Positions 1-8,428 of a stretch of DNA of 64,000 nt are shown one piece after another. The stretch is from Sinorhizobium sp. RAC02 (GTDB taxonomy: Bacteria; Pseudomonadota; Alphaproteobacteria; Rhizobiales; Rhizobiaceae). The first letter of the stretch is position 1; every line of letters starts with the position of its first letter. The DNA lies in assembly GCF_001713395.1 (NCBI RefSeq), contig NZ_CP016452.1:186001-250000 (forward strand), given 5' to 3'. The notes under the pieces are model-generated. The model ran no database searches, was not told the origin of the DNA, and saw only the letters and a list, made by a program, of their open reading frames with translations. Position numbers and translations under genes: made by a program.

Positions 1-1
1 T

Positions 2-1285
2 CTCATAGAGCAGACCGTTACCCGTAATGCCGCCGCCTCCACAGCTCTTTACGTCGATAGCATAATTGCTCCCCTCCTCCCTGATATGGCGAGCAACGAT
101 ATTCTGGACGAGACGAGTAGCCGCGCCCTTGATGAAACCCTTGCGCAAGGTCCGTTGGGCGAGCGGCTAAAAGCATTTCGTCTATGGGCTCGTGACGGCC
201 GGATCCTCTATTCGAGTGACCCATCTCAAATCGGAAGACAATTTACCCCAAGTGAGGATTTGCAAAAGGCATTCGGCGGAGAGCTTGTTGCCGAGTTCGA
301 CGAACTCGATGATATCGAAAGTGCGGCCGAGCGGGAGTCTGGCCTTCCGCTCCTGGAGATCTACAGCCCGCTTCTTCAGCCGTGGTCCGGTGAGATCGTT
401 GCAGTAACTGAGTTTTACGAGGTTGCTGAGGATTTGAAGGTAGATCTAGCCGTCGCCCGTTGGCAGAGTTGGAGCGCGGTGGCGGCGGTAACGCTTGCCT
501 TCTTTTTCACGCTATCGGCCATTGTGTTCCGAGGAAGCAGAACAATCGACCTCCAGAGCAAGGAACTCGAGTCTCGCGTTGCAGAACTTACACTGCTTCT
601 CGGCCAAAATGATGCACTTAAGTCTCGAATTCAGCGCGCAGCCGCTGCCACGACTGCCCTCAACGAAAACTACCTCCGCAATATCGGAGCTGACCTTCAC
701 GACGGTCCGGCACAACTGGTGGCTTTTGCCGGCTTGCGGATCGATAGTGGTCTGTTGACTGATCCCGCCACTTCTACGGAACGTCGACAGACGGAGGTCA
801 GCGTCATCAAGACCAGTCTGGACGAGGCAATGACCGAGATACGCACCATATGCAGCGGTCTGGTGCTGCCGCATATTGAGTCGATTCGTCTTGAAGAAAT
901 GTTGGCAGAATTGCTCAACAGTTATCGCTCACGCACCGGCAAGGCTGTCGAGTTGCGCAACAGTTCTACAATTTCAGTTTTGCCAGTCGCAGCAAAAATC
1001 TGCATTTATCGCTTCATTCAGGAGGCTCTTAACAACGGTTACAAACACGCTGCCGGGGCAGGCCAGTGGGTCAACATCGCGGAGCATGGTGAAGGTATTG
1101 AGGTCCAAGTTGGCGACGCTGGACCAGGGCTCTCCCACCAACGTCCAAGCGGTAGCAGCATTGGTTTGGCGGGGATGAGAAACCGGGTTGAGAGCCTGGG
1201 TGGGACATTCAGCGTAGCGGCGGCCCCCGCCGGCACCATAGTGACAATGAGCCTGCCGCTGCACGACATGGAGATACCGACATGA
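2..1285 (+). CDS. Sensor histidine kinase, NarL/DegS (HisKA_3) type, 5' end outside window
   Basis: The reading frame is open to the left window edge, so the first ATG (base 86) is probably internal and the gene is 5'-partial. Numbered from that ATG, residues 1-125 form an extracytoplasmic sensor part, about 128-148 a hydrophobic transmembrane segment, then a coiled linker. The HisKA_3 dimerisation helix carries the phospho-acceptor in 'DLHDGPAQL' (His205). The C-terminal HATPase_c domain has an N-box ('EALNNGYKHA') and G-box ('DAGPGL', 'GLAGMRNR'). It should autophosphorylate on His and pass phosphate to the regulator whose start codon overlaps its stop (ATGA). The signal it senses cannot be read from the sequence. 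Confidence 0.9.
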   Translation, partial: LIEQTVTRNAAASTALYVDSIIAPLLPDMASNDILDETSSRALDETLAQGPLGERLKAFRLWARDGRILYSSDPSQIGRQFTPSEDLQKAFGGELVAEFDELDDIESAAERESGLPLLEIYSPLLQPWSGEIVAVTEFYEVAEDLKVDLAVARWQSWSAVAAVTLAFFFTLSAIVFRGSRTIDLQSKELESRVAELTLLLGQNDALKSRIQRAAAATTALNENYLRNIGADLHDGPAQLVAFAGLRIDSGLLTDPATSTERRQTEVSVIKTSLDEAMTEIRTICSGLVLPHIESIRLEEMLAELLNSYRSRTGKAVELRNSSTISVLPVAAKICIYRFIQEALNNGYKHAAGAGQWVNIAEHGEGIEVQVGDAGPGLSHQRPSGSSIGLAGMRNRVESLGGTFSVAAAPAGTIVTMSLPLHDMEIPT

Positions 1286-1941
1286 GTACCATCCGCGTTG
1301 CGGTCGTGGACGACCATCCAATCTTCCGGGAGGGGGTTGCAAGTTGCCTAATGGACATCGGTGGTTACGACATCGTCGGTAAAGGCGGAAGTTGTGAGGA
1401 TGCCCTAGCGATCGCCCAACAGGCAAACCCAGACGTCATGCTATTGGATATCTCACTGCCGGGAGGAGGCCTCAACGCGGTAGCCTCGATCCTGGATCGG
1501 CGGCCGGCGCAAAAAATCATCATACTAACCGTATCGGAATCTCACTCCGATATCGCAACGGCCTTGAAGCTGGGAGCTAAGGGCTACGTGCTTAAAGGTG
1601 TCGGGTCGCGGATGCTCTCCGAAATCTTACGCGCTGTGCACGGCGGGGAAATGTATCTGTCGCCAACCCTATCCGCACGGATGATCGCCGGTCTGTCTCA
1701 CGCTCCATCCTCGACCGGTTCCGCAGGTGTTGGCGAGCTGACAGAGCGCGAGCATGCCGTTCTGCGCCTTGTCGCCGCGGGCTTGAGCAATAAACGCATT
1801 GCGCGCGATCTCGACCTTCATGAAAAGACGATCAAACATCATTTGACGCGCATATTCACAAAACTGAACGTCAGCAACAGGACCGAGGCGGCGATGGTCT
1901 TTCGGGACGCAGGTCAGAGGGCCCGCCCTTACGTTGGCTAG
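1282..1941 (+). CDS. LuxR/NarL-family response regulator
   Basis: This 219-aa protein has an N-terminal receiver domain (about 5-120) with acidic pocket Asp10/Asp11, phospho-acceptor Asp56 in 'VMLLDIS', Thr83 and Lys105. A C-terminal LuxR-type HTH (about 150-210) contains 'LTEREHAVLRLVAAGLSNKRI'-type sequence and 'HEKTIKHHLTRIFTKL'. It overlaps the kinase gene by 4 bases (ATGA), so the two are translationally coupled and form a cognate two-component pair. It is likely a transcription factor; target genes are unknown. The downstream neighbour is convergent, so the operon ends here. Confidence 0.93.
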   Translation: MSTIRVAVVDDHPIFREGVASCLMDIGGYDIVGKGGSCEDALAIAQQANPDVMLLDISLPGGGLNAVASILDRRPAQKIIILTVSESHSDIATALKLGAKGYVLKGVGSRMLSEILRAVHGGEMYLSPTLSARMIAGLSHAPSSTGSAGVGELTEREHAVLRLVAAGLSNKRIARDLDLHEKTIKHHLTRIFTKLNVSNRTEAAMVFRDAGQRARPYVG

Positions 1942-2348
1942 GGCACGATCGTCTTCAACCAAAGACGCATACGGTCCTGCGCCGTTGCCTTGCGGTTCAC
2001 AATTGTTCGACCTCTCGAATCCTTCATAATGAAGCGGCCCTTGACGACTTGCTCCAGGTAGCCATTGCGATAGCGAACGGCAATGGAGTTGGGTGTGACT
2101 TCCTTCTTGGCGACTGAGGCGGCGCGCCCCTTTGCCTTGCCATTCGAGCCATTCTGTCCCTTGCTGCCTTTGCTGTCGGATCCGCCCTTATCGCCCCGGC
2201 CACCGCCATTGCCGTTCTTCGCATCGGCGCTGGCAAGGCTAACGGATGGCGCGCTTGCTCTCCAACTGACATCAACCGGCACTGCAGCGACCGCCAAGGC
2301 TACGGTGAGCGAAATTACAGTTGTCGCGGGTCTATTGGCCTTCATCAT
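1938..2348 (-). CDS. Small secreted protein, Gly/Ser/Lys-rich, unknown function
   Basis: 136 aa. Residues 1-40 resemble a signal peptide with hydrophobic core 'VISLTVALAVAAVPV'. The mature part has a low-complexity Gly/Asn/Lys/Ser segment (about 44-75), then a compact basic C-terminus ('RYRNGYLEQVVKGRFIMKD', 'RMRLWLKTIVP'). The last codons overlap the end of the convergent regulator gene by 4 bases. It is divergent from the DUF1236 gene, so the 230-bp spacer probably holds both promoters. I do not recognise a family; the C-terminal half looks like a small folded domain. Export is inferred from the leader. Confidence 0.65.
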   Translation of the reverse strand: MMKANRPATTVISLTVALAVAAVPVDVSWRASAPSVSLASADAKNGNGGGRGDKGGSDSKGSKGQNGSNGKAKGRAASVAKKEVTPNSIAVRYRNGYLEQVVKGRFIMKDSRGRTIVNRKATAQDRMRLWLKTIVP

Positions 2349-2580
2349 GCATATCCTGCACTCTTGTCGTCGAAACGCGCAAGGACACTATACGTTCATA
2401 CATGCAGTGGAAGTCGGTGCATATGTCGAGATCACCCGATCCATTGGTCCAGTCTGGACAGGCCTTTAGTCCAATCCTTACCGGCAGAAGCCCCATCTCC
2501 GGAACCCTGTCCGGGCGCCTCCGTTGACGACTCCGTGTGCATTTGGAGCGCGTAGAGCAACAACGGAAGGAATGAACCTC

Positions 2581-3321
2581 ATGAATATTGTCCCGAGAAA
2601 AACGATCGCCGCTGTGCTATTGAGCGGCACTGCCTTCATGGGTGGAACGGCCATCGCACAGGACGACCAGCCCGTCGGTGGCGCCGGCACCCCGCAGAAC
2701 GGCGCAAAGGTGATCCTCCCGCAGGGCGGAGCGTCCGGCGAGGTGGACAAAAGGGCCGGCGCGAACACTTCGGCGGGGGGAGTTGATGTCGGCGCCGATG
2801 CTTCCGCGACAAAGAAGCTCGAAAACGGTTCTGCAGCCGAAAGTTCTGCGCAGGCGGAGAGCAGCGGCAGCAATGCCGAGACCGCCGGATCGGCGGGTAC
2901 CGCCATGGACGAAGATAATGCCAAGTCCCCACAGCTTGACGCCAACGGGCAACCCTCGACGGCCGCAACTGTCGAGAAGGATGCAGAAGCTTCGGCTGAC
3001 GCGCCAGCCACCGAGCAATCCAACGAGGCCGCGACAAGCGAGCCGTCGAACGAAACCACGGCGAGCATCGATATTACGACCGAGCAGCGTACAGAGATTC
3101 GCAACGTGATCGTCGAAACCAAGGCCGAGCCCGTTGATCTCGATATCGAGGTTAATGTCGGCGTCGTCGTTCCCCAGACGGTGGAGCTTCGTCCGTTGCC
3201 GGCCCGCATCATCGAAATCGTACCGGCCTACCGCAGCTACGAGTATTTCGTGCTGGCCGATGGCCGCATCATCATCGTCGAGCCTGGGACTTTGAAGGTG
3301 GTTTACGTCATCGCCGCGTGA
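2581..3321 (+). CDS. DUF1236-containing secreted protein
   Basis: 246 aa from ATG 2581, chosen because GGAAGG ends 10 bases upstream; the in-frame ATG at 2572 is too close to that site. Residues 1-24 are a Sec signal peptide ending 'GGTAIAQ'. A long Ala/Ser/Glu/Thr-rich disordered segment (about 30-160) follows. The C-terminal ~80 residues match DUF1236: 'TEQRTEIRNVI', 'LPARIIEIVPAYRSYEYFV', 'IIIVEPGTLKVVYVI'. DUF1236 proteins are common in Rhizobiales and are periplasmic or envelope proteins of unknown function. The acidic linker is likely flexible. Confidence 0.85.
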   Translation: MNIVPRKTIAAVLLSGTAFMGGTAIAQDDQPVGGAGTPQNGAKVILPQGGASGEVDKRAGANTSAGGVDVGADASATKKLENGSAAESSAQAESSGSNAETAGSAGTAMDEDNAKSPQLDANGQPSTAATVEKDAEASADAPATEQSNEAATSEPSNETTASIDITTEQRTEIRNVIVETKAEPVDLDIEVNVGVVVPQTVELRPLPARIIEIVPAYRSYEYFVLADGRIIIVEPGTLKVVYVIAA

Positions 3322-3391
3322 TCGACGAGTTGAGGCCCTGGAGAGGGGCGAGCATCACCGCCCCTTCGAACGTCCGGAAAGGAAATGGATT

Positions 3392-3568
3392 ATGACGAAA
3401 CGCGCGTTCGATAGAGCGACCGATCAAAGATTCAGCGTGGGCCTTCCCGTGGGAATTATCGTCTTTTGCATGCTTGGAATTTCCGCCTATCTCGTTGTTC
3501 TGGGCGTAGAGATCCCGCCGCCCGCAACGAAGGTGTATTTGGCTTCGGACGTTAACGGAAATCCGTGA
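3392..3568 (+). CDS. Small single-pass membrane protein, 58 aa
   Basis: This short gene starts at ATG 3392 behind a good ribosome site (GGAAAGGAAA). The predicted product has a charged N-terminus (MTKRAFDRATDQR), one hydrophobic segment of about 22 residues ('GLPVGIIVFCMLGISAYLVV') and a short polar tail. Its stop codon overlaps the ATG of the next small gene (TGATG), which supports both as a translationally coupled pair. No family is recognised. Evidence is the RBS, membrane segment and coupling only. Confidence 0.55.
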   Translation: MTKRAFDRATDQRFSVGLPVGIIVFCMLGISAYLVVLGVEIPPPATKVYLASDVNGNP

Positions 3569-3870
3569 TGTTTGGCATCGCGCTAGAACGTCTATCCGCA
3601 ACACTCCTGGAGTTCGCACAAATGAGCAGGTCTGGCTATCGATATCTCCTGACACGGTTGGAGAACAACGAACCAACGATCGCCTCGCTCGAGCAGACGA
3701 TTGAGGACATCAAGGCCGTTTTCGCTGCCAGCAACGTCCCGATCCCGGAGGGGCTCGCCGAACTCCACCAGTCCGGCACATTCAAGATCGTCAATGAGAT
3801 TCCAACCGGCAAGATCGAGACCATTCTCATGGCGAGAGCAGAAAGCGCCGGAGCCCCTGATTCTTCTTGA
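3568..3870 (+). CDS. Hypothetical 100-aa protein
   Basis: It starts at ATG 3568, overlapping the preceding stop by one base (a GTG one codon earlier is an alternative). The product begins 'MFGIALERLSATLLEFAQ' and looks helical, with a moderately charged middle ('LENNEPTIASLEQTIEDIKAV') and no signal peptide or membrane helix. No family is recognised. Coupling to the upstream small membrane protein gene is the main support. An overlapping minus-strand frame of similar length exists but lacks a ribosome site. Confidence 0.45.
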   Translation: MFGIALERLSATLLEFAQMSRSGYRYLLTRLENNEPTIASLEQTIEDIKAVFAASNVPIPEGLAELHQSGTFKIVNEIPTGKIETILMARAESAGAPDSS

Positions 3871-3950
3871 GATAGAGACGCATTGCAGAACCTCGATTGA
3901 AAACGAGGCCAAATGAGAAGACGGTTGTTGCGCTTATGGATTGGTCCTAG

Positions 3951-4571
3951 TTGGAACTTTCACGTCGGGAACTTCTTATATCGTCAGCCGCAACGGTCGT
4001 CGTCTCGGGGACGGCGACCCGTAGCGCGGCTAACCAGCCAGCCGGAGACGATATGAAACTGACGACGCCTATAGTGCTTACGGTCAACGGCGAGCGGCGG
4101 GAACTGGAGGTCGACAACAGGACGACGCTTCTTGACGCCTTGCGGGAGCACCTGCATCTAATCGCGACGAAGAAGGGATGCGACCACGGTCAGTGCGGCG
4201 CATGCACAGTCATGGTCGAGGGTCATCGGATCAACTCTTGCCTGACGCTCGTCGTCATGCACGCAGGTGAGGAGATCACCACGATCGAAGGTCTCGGCCA
4301 GCCCGGCAACCTCCATCCGATGCAGGCGGCCTTCGTAAAGCACGACGGTTTCCAGTGCGGCTACTGCACGCCCGGCCAGATCTGCTCCTCCATCGCAGTT
4401 CTGGAAGAGATCAGGCAGAACATCCCGAGCCATGTCACCGGCGATCTGACGGAAGCTGTCAAGCTCACTGCCGCCGAGGTCCGCGAGCGCATGAGCGGCA
4501 ACATCTGTCGATGCGGGGCCTATTCCAATATCCTGGACGCCATCTCGGAAATCGGAGGCATCGACGCATGA
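3951..4571 (+). CDS. paoA: Periplasmic aldehyde oxidoreductase, 2Fe-2S subunit (PaoA/YagT-like)
   Basis: 206 aa, small subunit of a xanthine-oxidase-family molybdoenzyme that oxidises aldehydes to carboxylic acids in the periplasm. A twin-arginine leader '[11 protein letters not shown]' sits at residues 4-14. The plant-ferredoxin-type 2Fe-2S domain has Cys77, 82, 85 and 97; the second all-helical 2Fe-2S domain has Cys136, 139, 186 and 188. No ATG is available for the leader: TTG 3951 follows directly after an in-frame TAG, with an in-frame ATG at 3936 upstream of that TAG. Starting at ATG 4053 would lose the Tat signal. The stop overlaps the paoB ATG. Confidence 0.9.
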   Translation: MELSRRELLISSAATVVVSGTATRSAANQPAGDDMKLTTPIVLTVNGERRELEVDNRTTLLDALREHLHLIATKKGCDHGQCGACTVMVEGHRINSCLTLVVMHAGEEITTIEGLGQPGNLHPMQAAFVKHDGFQCGYCTPGQICSSIAVLEEIRQNIPSHVTGDLTEAVKLTAAEVRERMSGNICRCGAYSNILDAISEIGGIDA

Positions 4572-5518
4572 AAGCCTTCACCTTTGAACGCGCCGCTTCC
4601 GTCGAAGACGCCGCGAGGTCGGCGGCATCAAACCCGGACGCGAAGTTCATCGCCGGTGGCACCAATCTCCTCGACCTGATGAAGCTGGAGATCGAACGGC
4701 CGACGCATCTCATCGACGTGAACGGGCTCGACCTTGACAAGATCGAACGGACGTCGGAAGGCGGCCTGCGCATCGGCGCCCTTGTGAGAAACACGGCCCT
4801 CGCCGCGGATGAGACAGTGCGTCGCGATTACGGACTGCTGTCGCGCGCCTTGCTCTCAGGCGCGTCCGGCCAGCTCCGCAACAAGGCGACCACGGCCGGA
4901 AACCTTATGCAGCGCACCCGCTGTCCGTACTTCTACGACCCAAATCAGCCATGCAACAAGCGCCAGCCCGGCAGCGGCTGTTCGGCGATCGGCGGCTTCA
5001 CCCGCCAGCATGCCGTCGTCGGAACGAGCGACGCCTGCATTGCCACGCATCCGAGCGACATGGCGATAGCCATGCGGGTTCTCGACGCCAAGGTGGAGAC
5101 CGTCACGACCGACGGAACGAGGCGCTCCATTCCGATCGCGGACTTCCACCGGCTCCCGGGAGAGACGCCGCATATCGAGACCGTTCTCAAACAAGGCGAG
5201 TTCATCACCGCGGTCGTCCTGCCGCCATCGATCGGTGGCAAGCACGTCTACAGGAAGGTGAGGGATCGCGCGTCCTACGCCTTTGCTCTCGTGTCCATCG
5301 GGGCGGTCATCCATCCAGATGGAACCGGTCGCGTCGCCGTCGGCGGCGTCGCCCACAAGCCGTGGCGCATCGAAGAGGCGGATGCAGAACTGAAGAATGG
5401 CGCGAGGGCTGCCGCCGCCGTCCTGATGGCGAACGCGCGTCCGACCGAGCAGAACCGCTTCAAGGTCAACCTCGTCGAGCGCACGCTCGGCGCCGTGATC
5501 GCAGAGGCAAGGGGATAA
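4568..5518 (+). CDS. paoB: Aldehyde oxidoreductase FAD/4Fe-4S subunit (PaoB/YagS-like)
   Basis: 316 aa from ATG 4568, which overlaps the paoA stop (ATGA). The FAD-binding domain opens with '[13 protein letters not shown]' (about 27-39). The insertion carrying Cys119, Cys129, Cys138 and Cys157 ('[18 protein letters not shown]', '[11 protein letters not shown]') is the 4Fe-4S motif that marks the PaoB branch rather than ordinary xanthine dehydrogenase FAD subunits. It transfers electrons between the molybdenum subunit and its FAD. It has no signal peptide and would travel with PaoA by Tat as a complex. Longer upstream in-frame extension is antisense-like and not used. Confidence 0.92.
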   Translation: MKAFTFERAASVEDAARSAASNPDAKFIAGGTNLLDLMKLEIERPTHLIDVNGLDLDKIERTSEGGLRIGALVRNTALAADETVRRDYGLLSRALLSGASGQLRNKATTAGNLMQRTRCPYFYDPNQPCNKRQPGSGCSAIGGFTRQHAVVGTSDACIATHPSDMAIAMRVLDAKVETVTTDGTRRSIPIADFHRLPGETPHIETVLKQGEFITAVVLPPSIGGKHVYRKVRDRASYAFALVSIGAVIHPDGTGRVAVGGVAHKPWRIEEADAELKNGARAAAAVLMANARPTEQNRFKVNLVERTLGAVIAEARG

Positions 5519-5520
5519 TC

Positions 5521-7719
5521 ATGCAGTTCGACAAACCGGCAACGACCAACCCGATCGACCAGCTCAAGGTCGTCGGCAAGCCGATCCACCGCACCGACGG
5601 CGAGATCAAGACGACCGGACGGGCGATGTACGCCTACGAGTGGCACGACGCGAACACGCCTTATGCCTACGGCTACCCCGTCGGCTCCGCCATCGCCAAG
5701 GGCAAGGTGAAGTCCATCGATACGGCCGCCGCGAAGAGCGCGCCCGGCGTGCTCGCAGTCGTCACTACGCTCGACGTCGGCGACCGTGAGAAAGGCAAGT
5801 TCAACACTGCCAAGCTGTTCGGCGGATCCGAGATCCAGCACTATCATCAGGCGATCGCCGTTGTCGTGGCCGAAACCTTCGAACATGCTCGTGCCGCCGC
5901 TGCATTGGTGAATGTGGACTACGAAGAGCAGGACGGGATCTACAGTCTCCGAGCGGCCATGCCTTATGCGAAAAAGCCCGATGAATCGACGAAGCCGGAC
6001 ACCGCGGTCGGAGACTTCGAGAGCGCCTTCAGGTCTGCGGCCTTGACCTTGGAAGAGACTTATACCACCCCTGATCAGTCGCATTCGATGATGGAACCGC
6101 ATGCATCGATTGCGCTCTGGGATGGCGATGAAGTAACCGTCTGGACGTCCAGCCAGATGGTCGACTGGTGGCGCACCGACCTGGCGACGACGCTTGGTAT
6201 CAGGAAGGACAAGGTCCACCTGATGTCACCCTTCATCGGCGGCGGCTTCGGCGGCAAGCTCTTCCTGCGCGCCGATGCGGTCTTGGCGGCCTTCGGCTCG
6301 AAAGCAGCCGGCCGCCCGGTCAAGGTCGCCCTGCCGCGTCCGATGATGCCGAACAACACTACCCACCGACCGGCGACGGTCCAGCGTATACGCATCGGCG
6401 CTGACCAGGATGGCAAGATCACCGCAATCGCGCACAAAAGCTGGTCCGGCGACCTCGAAGGTGGCGGGCCGGAGGTCGCGGTCAACCAAACGCGCCTCCT
6501 CTACGCCGGTGCGAACCGGATGACGGCCCTGCGTCTGGCGACGCTCGACCTGCCGGAAGGCAACTCGATGCGCGCGCCCGGCGAGGCGCCGGGTCTCATG
6601 GCGCTGGAAATTGCGATCGACGAAATCGCCGAGAAGGTCGGCATGGATCCGATCGAGTTTCGCATCGTCAACGACACACAGGTCGATCCGGAAAATCCGG
6701 AGCGGCCGTTTTCGCTGCGCAATCTGATCGGCTGTCTCAACCTCGGAGCAGAGAAATTTGGCTGGAGCCAGCGGCCGAAGACGGCGTCGCGCAGGGAAGG
6801 CAACTGGCTTGTTGGCATGGGCGTCGCGGCCGCCTTCCGCGACAACCTCGTCATGCCCTCGGGAGCACTTGTTAAGCTCGACCGAGAGGGCGTCGTCACC
6901 GTCGAGACGGACATGACCGACATCGGCACTGGCAGCTACACTATTATCGCCCAGACGGCCGCCGAGATGATGGGCGTCGGCATCGACAAGGTGGCGGTGC
7001 GGCTCGGCGACTCGCGCTTTCCCGTATCTGCGGGTTCCGGCGGTCAGTTCGGCGCGAACTCATCGACGTCAGGCGTCTATGCCGCATGTGTGAAACTGCG
7101 CGAAGCCGTGGCCAGCAAGCTCGGCTTCAACTCGGACGGGGCGGTGTTCGAGAACGGGCAGGTCCGCTCCGGCAACCGTTCCGTCCCGCTTGCTGACGCG
7201 GCCGGCGACGAGGGGCTTGTCGGCGAGGACACGATGAAATGGGGTGATCTGACCAAGACGCACCAGCAATCGACATTTGGCGCGCATTTCGTCGAGGTTG
7301 GCGTCGACATGGCCACCGGGGAGACCCGCATCCGCCGGATGCTTGCCGTCTGCGCTGCAGGTCGCATCCTCAACCCGATCACCTCGCGCAGTCAAGTCAT
7401 CGGTGCGATGACCATGGGAGCCGGCGCCGCGCTGTCGGAGGAGCTTGCGGTCGATACCAGACGTGGCTTCTTTGTCAATCACGACCTGGCAAGCTATGAG
7501 GTGCCGGTGCATGCAGACATCCCGCATCAGGATGTGATTTTCATGGAAGAGACAGATCCGATGTCGTCACCCATGAAGGCCAAGGGCGTTGGCGAGCTTG
7601 GCCTCTGCGGCGTGTCGGCGGCGATCGCGAACGCAATCTACAACGCGACCGGCATCCGCGTCAGACACTATCCGATCACGCTCGACAAGCTGATAGATGA
7701 GTTGCCTGAAATACCCTGA
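5521..7719 (+). CDS. paoC: Aldehyde oxidoreductase molybdenum-binding subunit (PaoC/YagR-like)
   Basis: 732 aa from ATG 5521, two bases after the paoB stop; the length equals E. coli PaoC. It binds the molybdopterin cofactor and carries the active site: 'SPFIGGGFGGK' and the catalytic glutamate in 'KGVGELGLCG' at residue 692, the position known for PaoC. Together with PaoA and PaoB it would form a heterotrimer detoxifying aldehydes (aromatic aldehydes in the E. coli enzyme). A dedicated cofactor chaperone (PaoD) is not visible downstream, so it must be elsewhere or not needed. The gene ends just before a rearranged non-coding stretch. Confidence 0.94.
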   Translation: MQFDKPATTNPIDQLKVVGKPIHRTDGEIKTTGRAMYAYEWHDANTPYAYGYPVGSAIAKGKVKSIDTAAAKSAPGVLAVVTTLDVGDREKGKFNTAKLFGGSEIQHYHQAIAVVVAETFEHARAAAALVNVDYEEQDGIYSLRAAMPYAKKPDESTKPDTAVGDFESAFRSAALTLEETYTTPDQSHSMMEPHASIALWDGDEVTVWTSSQMVDWWRTDLATTLGIRKDKVHLMSPFIGGGFGGKLFLRADAVLAAFGSKAAGRPVKVALPRPMMPNNTTHRPATVQRIRIGADQDGKITAIAHKSWSGDLEGGGPEVAVNQTRLLYAGANRMTALRLATLDLPEGNSMRAPGEAPGLMALEIAIDEIAEKVGMDPIEFRIVNDTQVDPENPERPFSLRNLIGCLNLGAEKFGWSQRPKTASRREGNWLVGMGVAAAFRDNLVMPSGALVKLDREGVVTVETDMTDIGTGSYTIIAQTAAEMMGVGIDKVAVRLGDSRFPVSAGSGGQFGANSSTSGVYAACVKLREAVASKLGFNSDGAVFENGQVRSGNRSVPLADAAGDEGLVGEDTMKWGDLTKTHQQSTFGAHFVEVGVDMATGETRIRRMLAVCAAGRILNPITSRSQVIGAMTMGAGAALSEELAVDTRRGFFVNHDLASYEVPVHADIPHQDVIFMEETDPMSSPMKAKGVGELGLCGVSAAIANAIYNATGIRVRHYPITLDKLIDELPEIP

Positions 7720-7797
7720 GGTCGAACAGACTGGAGATGCCCCTGATATCGTCCTTGATGGATTTACGGTTCCTACCGTCCGGCAAACAATACCGGT

Positions 7798-7814
7798 CAG
7801 CCGTTTAACGGCTG
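7798..7814 (+). terminator. Possible hairpin after the pao operon
   Basis: CAGCCGTTTAACGGCTG is a 7-bp stem with a 3-base loop, 79 bases after paoC. No T-run follows, so a terminator role is weakly supported. Confidence 0.25.
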
Positions 7815-7856
7815 CCCGAGACGTTAGTGTCGATGATTGGAGTTTGATACGCCTTC

Positions 7857-7906
7857 TGCTCCCAGCATGGGACTGCCCGGCCAGCCTTGTGCTCCCAATA
7901 TGGGAC
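7857..7906. repeat. Two tandem 17-base dyads, 33 bp apart
   Basis: TGCTCCCAGCATGGGAC (7857-7873) and TGCTCCCAATATGGGAC (7890-7906) differ at two bases and each contains the inverted arms TCCCA/TGGGA around a 3-base centre. The 33-bp spacing is close to three helical turns. Either a two-site operator or the repeated transposase-binding sites at an IS end would fit. Confidence 0.6.
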
Positions 7907-8052
7907 AAAATCCGCGCAATTTGCATCCCGCTGTGGAAAGACGGAAGCGAAGCATCGTTAAATTCTCGGGCCCCTTGACGCGACGCCAGCAGACTACCTG
8001 ACAGCGGCTCGCGCAGGGTTGATGCAGAACGTCCGCTAGGAAGAATCGACAT

Positions 8053-8232
8053 TCACCGCGCCCAGATCATTGCTGCGACGAGATAGACGACGCCCTCGAA
8101 GTGAATAGTCCTGCGGTCGTAGCGTGTCGCGAACCGGCGGAAGTGCTTCATTCGGTTGAAGCACTGTGATTAAGCGTTGAAGTCTGCCCCCTTTCGGCGC
8201 GGACGAATTACCCCGATCTTCATAGATTAACA
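8053..8232 (-). pseudogene. IS5-family transposase C-terminal remnant
   Basis: Read on the minus strand, the frame ends '...QCFNRMKHFRRFATRYDRR' then a ~25-residue tail 'TIHFEGVVYLVAAMIWAR' and a stop, the typical C-terminus of IS5-group DDE transposases. The same frame upstream gives 'VIRPRRKGADFNA' followed by an in-frame TAA where intact homologues continue, so the piece is inactive. The N-terminal two thirds are missing; the break coincides with the start of the repeat at 8223. Confidence 0.6.
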
Positions 8233-8315
8233 TGCTGATTAATTTGTGGTTTGGGCGATGTGACTAGGTCAACCGTCGGCGCCGATGGTGGGGTCAAACA
8301 CCACGCCGAAACACA
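8223..8315. repeat. 93-bp repeat, copy 1 (second copy at 24571)
   Basis: It starts TAGATTAACATGCTGATTAA and ends at CCACGCCGAAACACA. It matches 24571-24664 with about seven differences and one indel, in the same orientation. It adjoins broken genes at both places, as expected of an IS end left after element loss, possibly of IS21 type. Confidence 0.75.
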
Positions 8316-8350
8316 TAGGGGTACATGGCCTCGACCGCATCGTTGGCATA
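8316..8350. repeat. 35-bp exact copy of part of the DUF1254 gene
   Basis: These 35 bases are identical to 11017-11051, which lies inside the DUF1254 gene on the minus strand, and have the same orientation. The match stops abruptly at both ends, so this is a stray fragment joined to unrelated sequence, not a conserved motif. Confidence 0.8.
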
Positions 8351-8428
8351 CGTTACCGACGATGGATCGAGACCGGCGTGCTCGAGGCGATGCTCGAGGC
8401 GATGCTCGAAACTTTGGCCGAACTCGTC
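8351..8428 (+). pseudogene. Possible transposase N-terminal fragment
   Basis: The translation 'RYRRWIETGVLEAMLEAML' and 'ETLAELVERD' resembles the N-terminal region of IS5-family transposases, where an RW-x-x-G motif precedes the catalytic domain. It includes a 12-bp tandem duplication (CTCGAGGCGATG). It is in frame with the sigma-factor remnant that follows. Assignment is by eye. Confidence 0.35.

Larger units (their letters stand above)
7720..8052. other. Intergenic, no supported gene
   Basis: No convincing gene is seen in these 333 bases. They hold a 17-base hairpin near 7798 and two 17-base dyads at 7857 and 7890 (listed separately). Short frames here lack ribosome sites and family resemblance. 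The stretch leads into transposase debris. Confidence 0.5.

Noticed and set aside
7697..7978. A 93-codon plus-strand frame starting within paoC
   Set aside because: It overlaps the end of paoC out of frame and crosses the dyad repeats; no family resemblance.
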